The notes under the pieces: generated by a model | Databases searched by the model: none | Told to the model about the DNA's origin: nothing | What the model saw: the letters and a program-made list of their open reading frames with translations, nothing else | Made by a program: the position numbers and the translations under genes | NCBI GenBank assembly: GCA_965659285.1 | Contig: CBFHWB010000001.1 | Coordinates: 25,608 to 89,607, forward strand | Origin: UBA8108 sp965659285 | GTDB taxonomy: Bacteria; Planctomycetota; UBA8108 | Direction of reading: 5' to 3' | Length of the DNA stretch: 64,000 nt | Part shown: in pieces, positions 63,804 through 64,000 of the stretch | How positions within the stretch are numbered: the stretch's first letter is position 1 | Layout: each line of letters starts with the position of its first letter

Positions 63804-64000
63804 ATGAGCGCGAGCAACGACCCAACTCCATCCAAAGCCCACTGCGACGGCGCGGTAAAATCCGAGATCCATCGGTTTAACGGAACGTTCATCGGCCCCG
63901 AGACCGACCAGGTCGTGGTCGAAGAGCCCCTCGAAATACGCGTCAACTCGGAAGCCTTCTCGACCCTGATGCGAACCCCCGGAGATGATGAAGACCTGGC
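63804..64000 (+). CDS. fdhD: FdhD formate dehydrogenase accessory protein, 5' part
   Basis: The frame runs off the window end after 65 codons. Its start, MSASNDPTPSKAH, leads to VVVEEPLEIRVNSEAFSTLMRTPGDDEDLA; the EEPLEIRVN and MRTPGDDEDLA motifs are diagnostic of FdhD, the sulfurtransferase that hands sulfur to the molybdenum cofactor of formate dehydrogenases. The ATG at 63804 has a modest purine-rich AGTGAAACCAAG upstream. The rest of the gene and any formate dehydrogenase lie beyond the window. Confidence 0.88.
   Translation, partial: MSASNDPTPSKAHCDGAVKSEIHRFNGTFIGPETDQVVVEEPLEIRVNSEAFSTLMRTPGDDEDL

Overview
The window looks like a chromosomal segment of a member of the Planctomycetota or a close relative; this is an inference. 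The support is a DUF1501 protein, CRTAC1/ASPIC-UnbV and FG-GAP proteins, large secreted proteins ending in a two-repeat dockerin-like module with conserved cysteines, a quinol:cytochrome c complex built from a b6-type cytochrome b fused to a multiheme cytochrome c, and a double-length UvrA. DNA is GC-rich, genes are close-packed on both strands, and many operon joints are 4-base ATGA overlaps. I saw no rRNA, tRNA, CRISPR array, insertion sequence or prophage.

Layout. 0-10 kb: a partial gene, an AlaC-like aminotransferase, the cytochrome b/multiheme fusion with its Rieske partner, a small S4 RNA-binding protein, a secreted dockerin-tailed protein split by an in-frame TAG, L-fuconate dehydratase and a redoxin-fold protein without its CxxC. 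10-16 kb: a gene-poor 0.6 kb interval with hairpins, then a Gld-type ABC export operon (ATPase, permease, GldG-like, DUF4340). 16-21.5 kb: rpoN, lnt and murJ. 21.5-26.7 kb: rpsU, facing a trpEGDCF operon with a full attenuator: promoter, leader peptide with tandem Trp codons, and a terminator hairpin before trpE. 26.7-34 kb: the 1886-residue UvrA, a LOG-like protein, a CPBP protease and a HIT protein. 34-42 kb: DUF1501, an FG-GAP/ASPIC/redoxin/TPR protein split by an in-frame TGA, and two secreted amidohydrolases. 42-49.5 kb: two large tandem paralogues with lamin-tail, chitobiase-like, CotH, IPT/TIG and dockerin-like modules; one carries an extra discoidin-like domain. 49.5-64 kb: core genes dnaE, yggS, DUF167, clpP, purN, rpsA, cmk, larE, plsY, gpsA and the start of fdhD.

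How they fit together: the core genes serve replication and repair (dnaE, uvrA), translation (rpsU, rpsA), envelope lipid and peptidoglycan synthesis (lnt, murJ, plsY, gpsA), tryptophan and purine synthesis, and menaquinol or quinol oxidation (Rieske/cytochrome b). The accessory genes are mostly exported proteins. The items most worth a second look are the two domain-interrupting stop codons, the trp attenuator, the CotH paralogues with a domain insertion, the fused UvrA and the fused bc complex.
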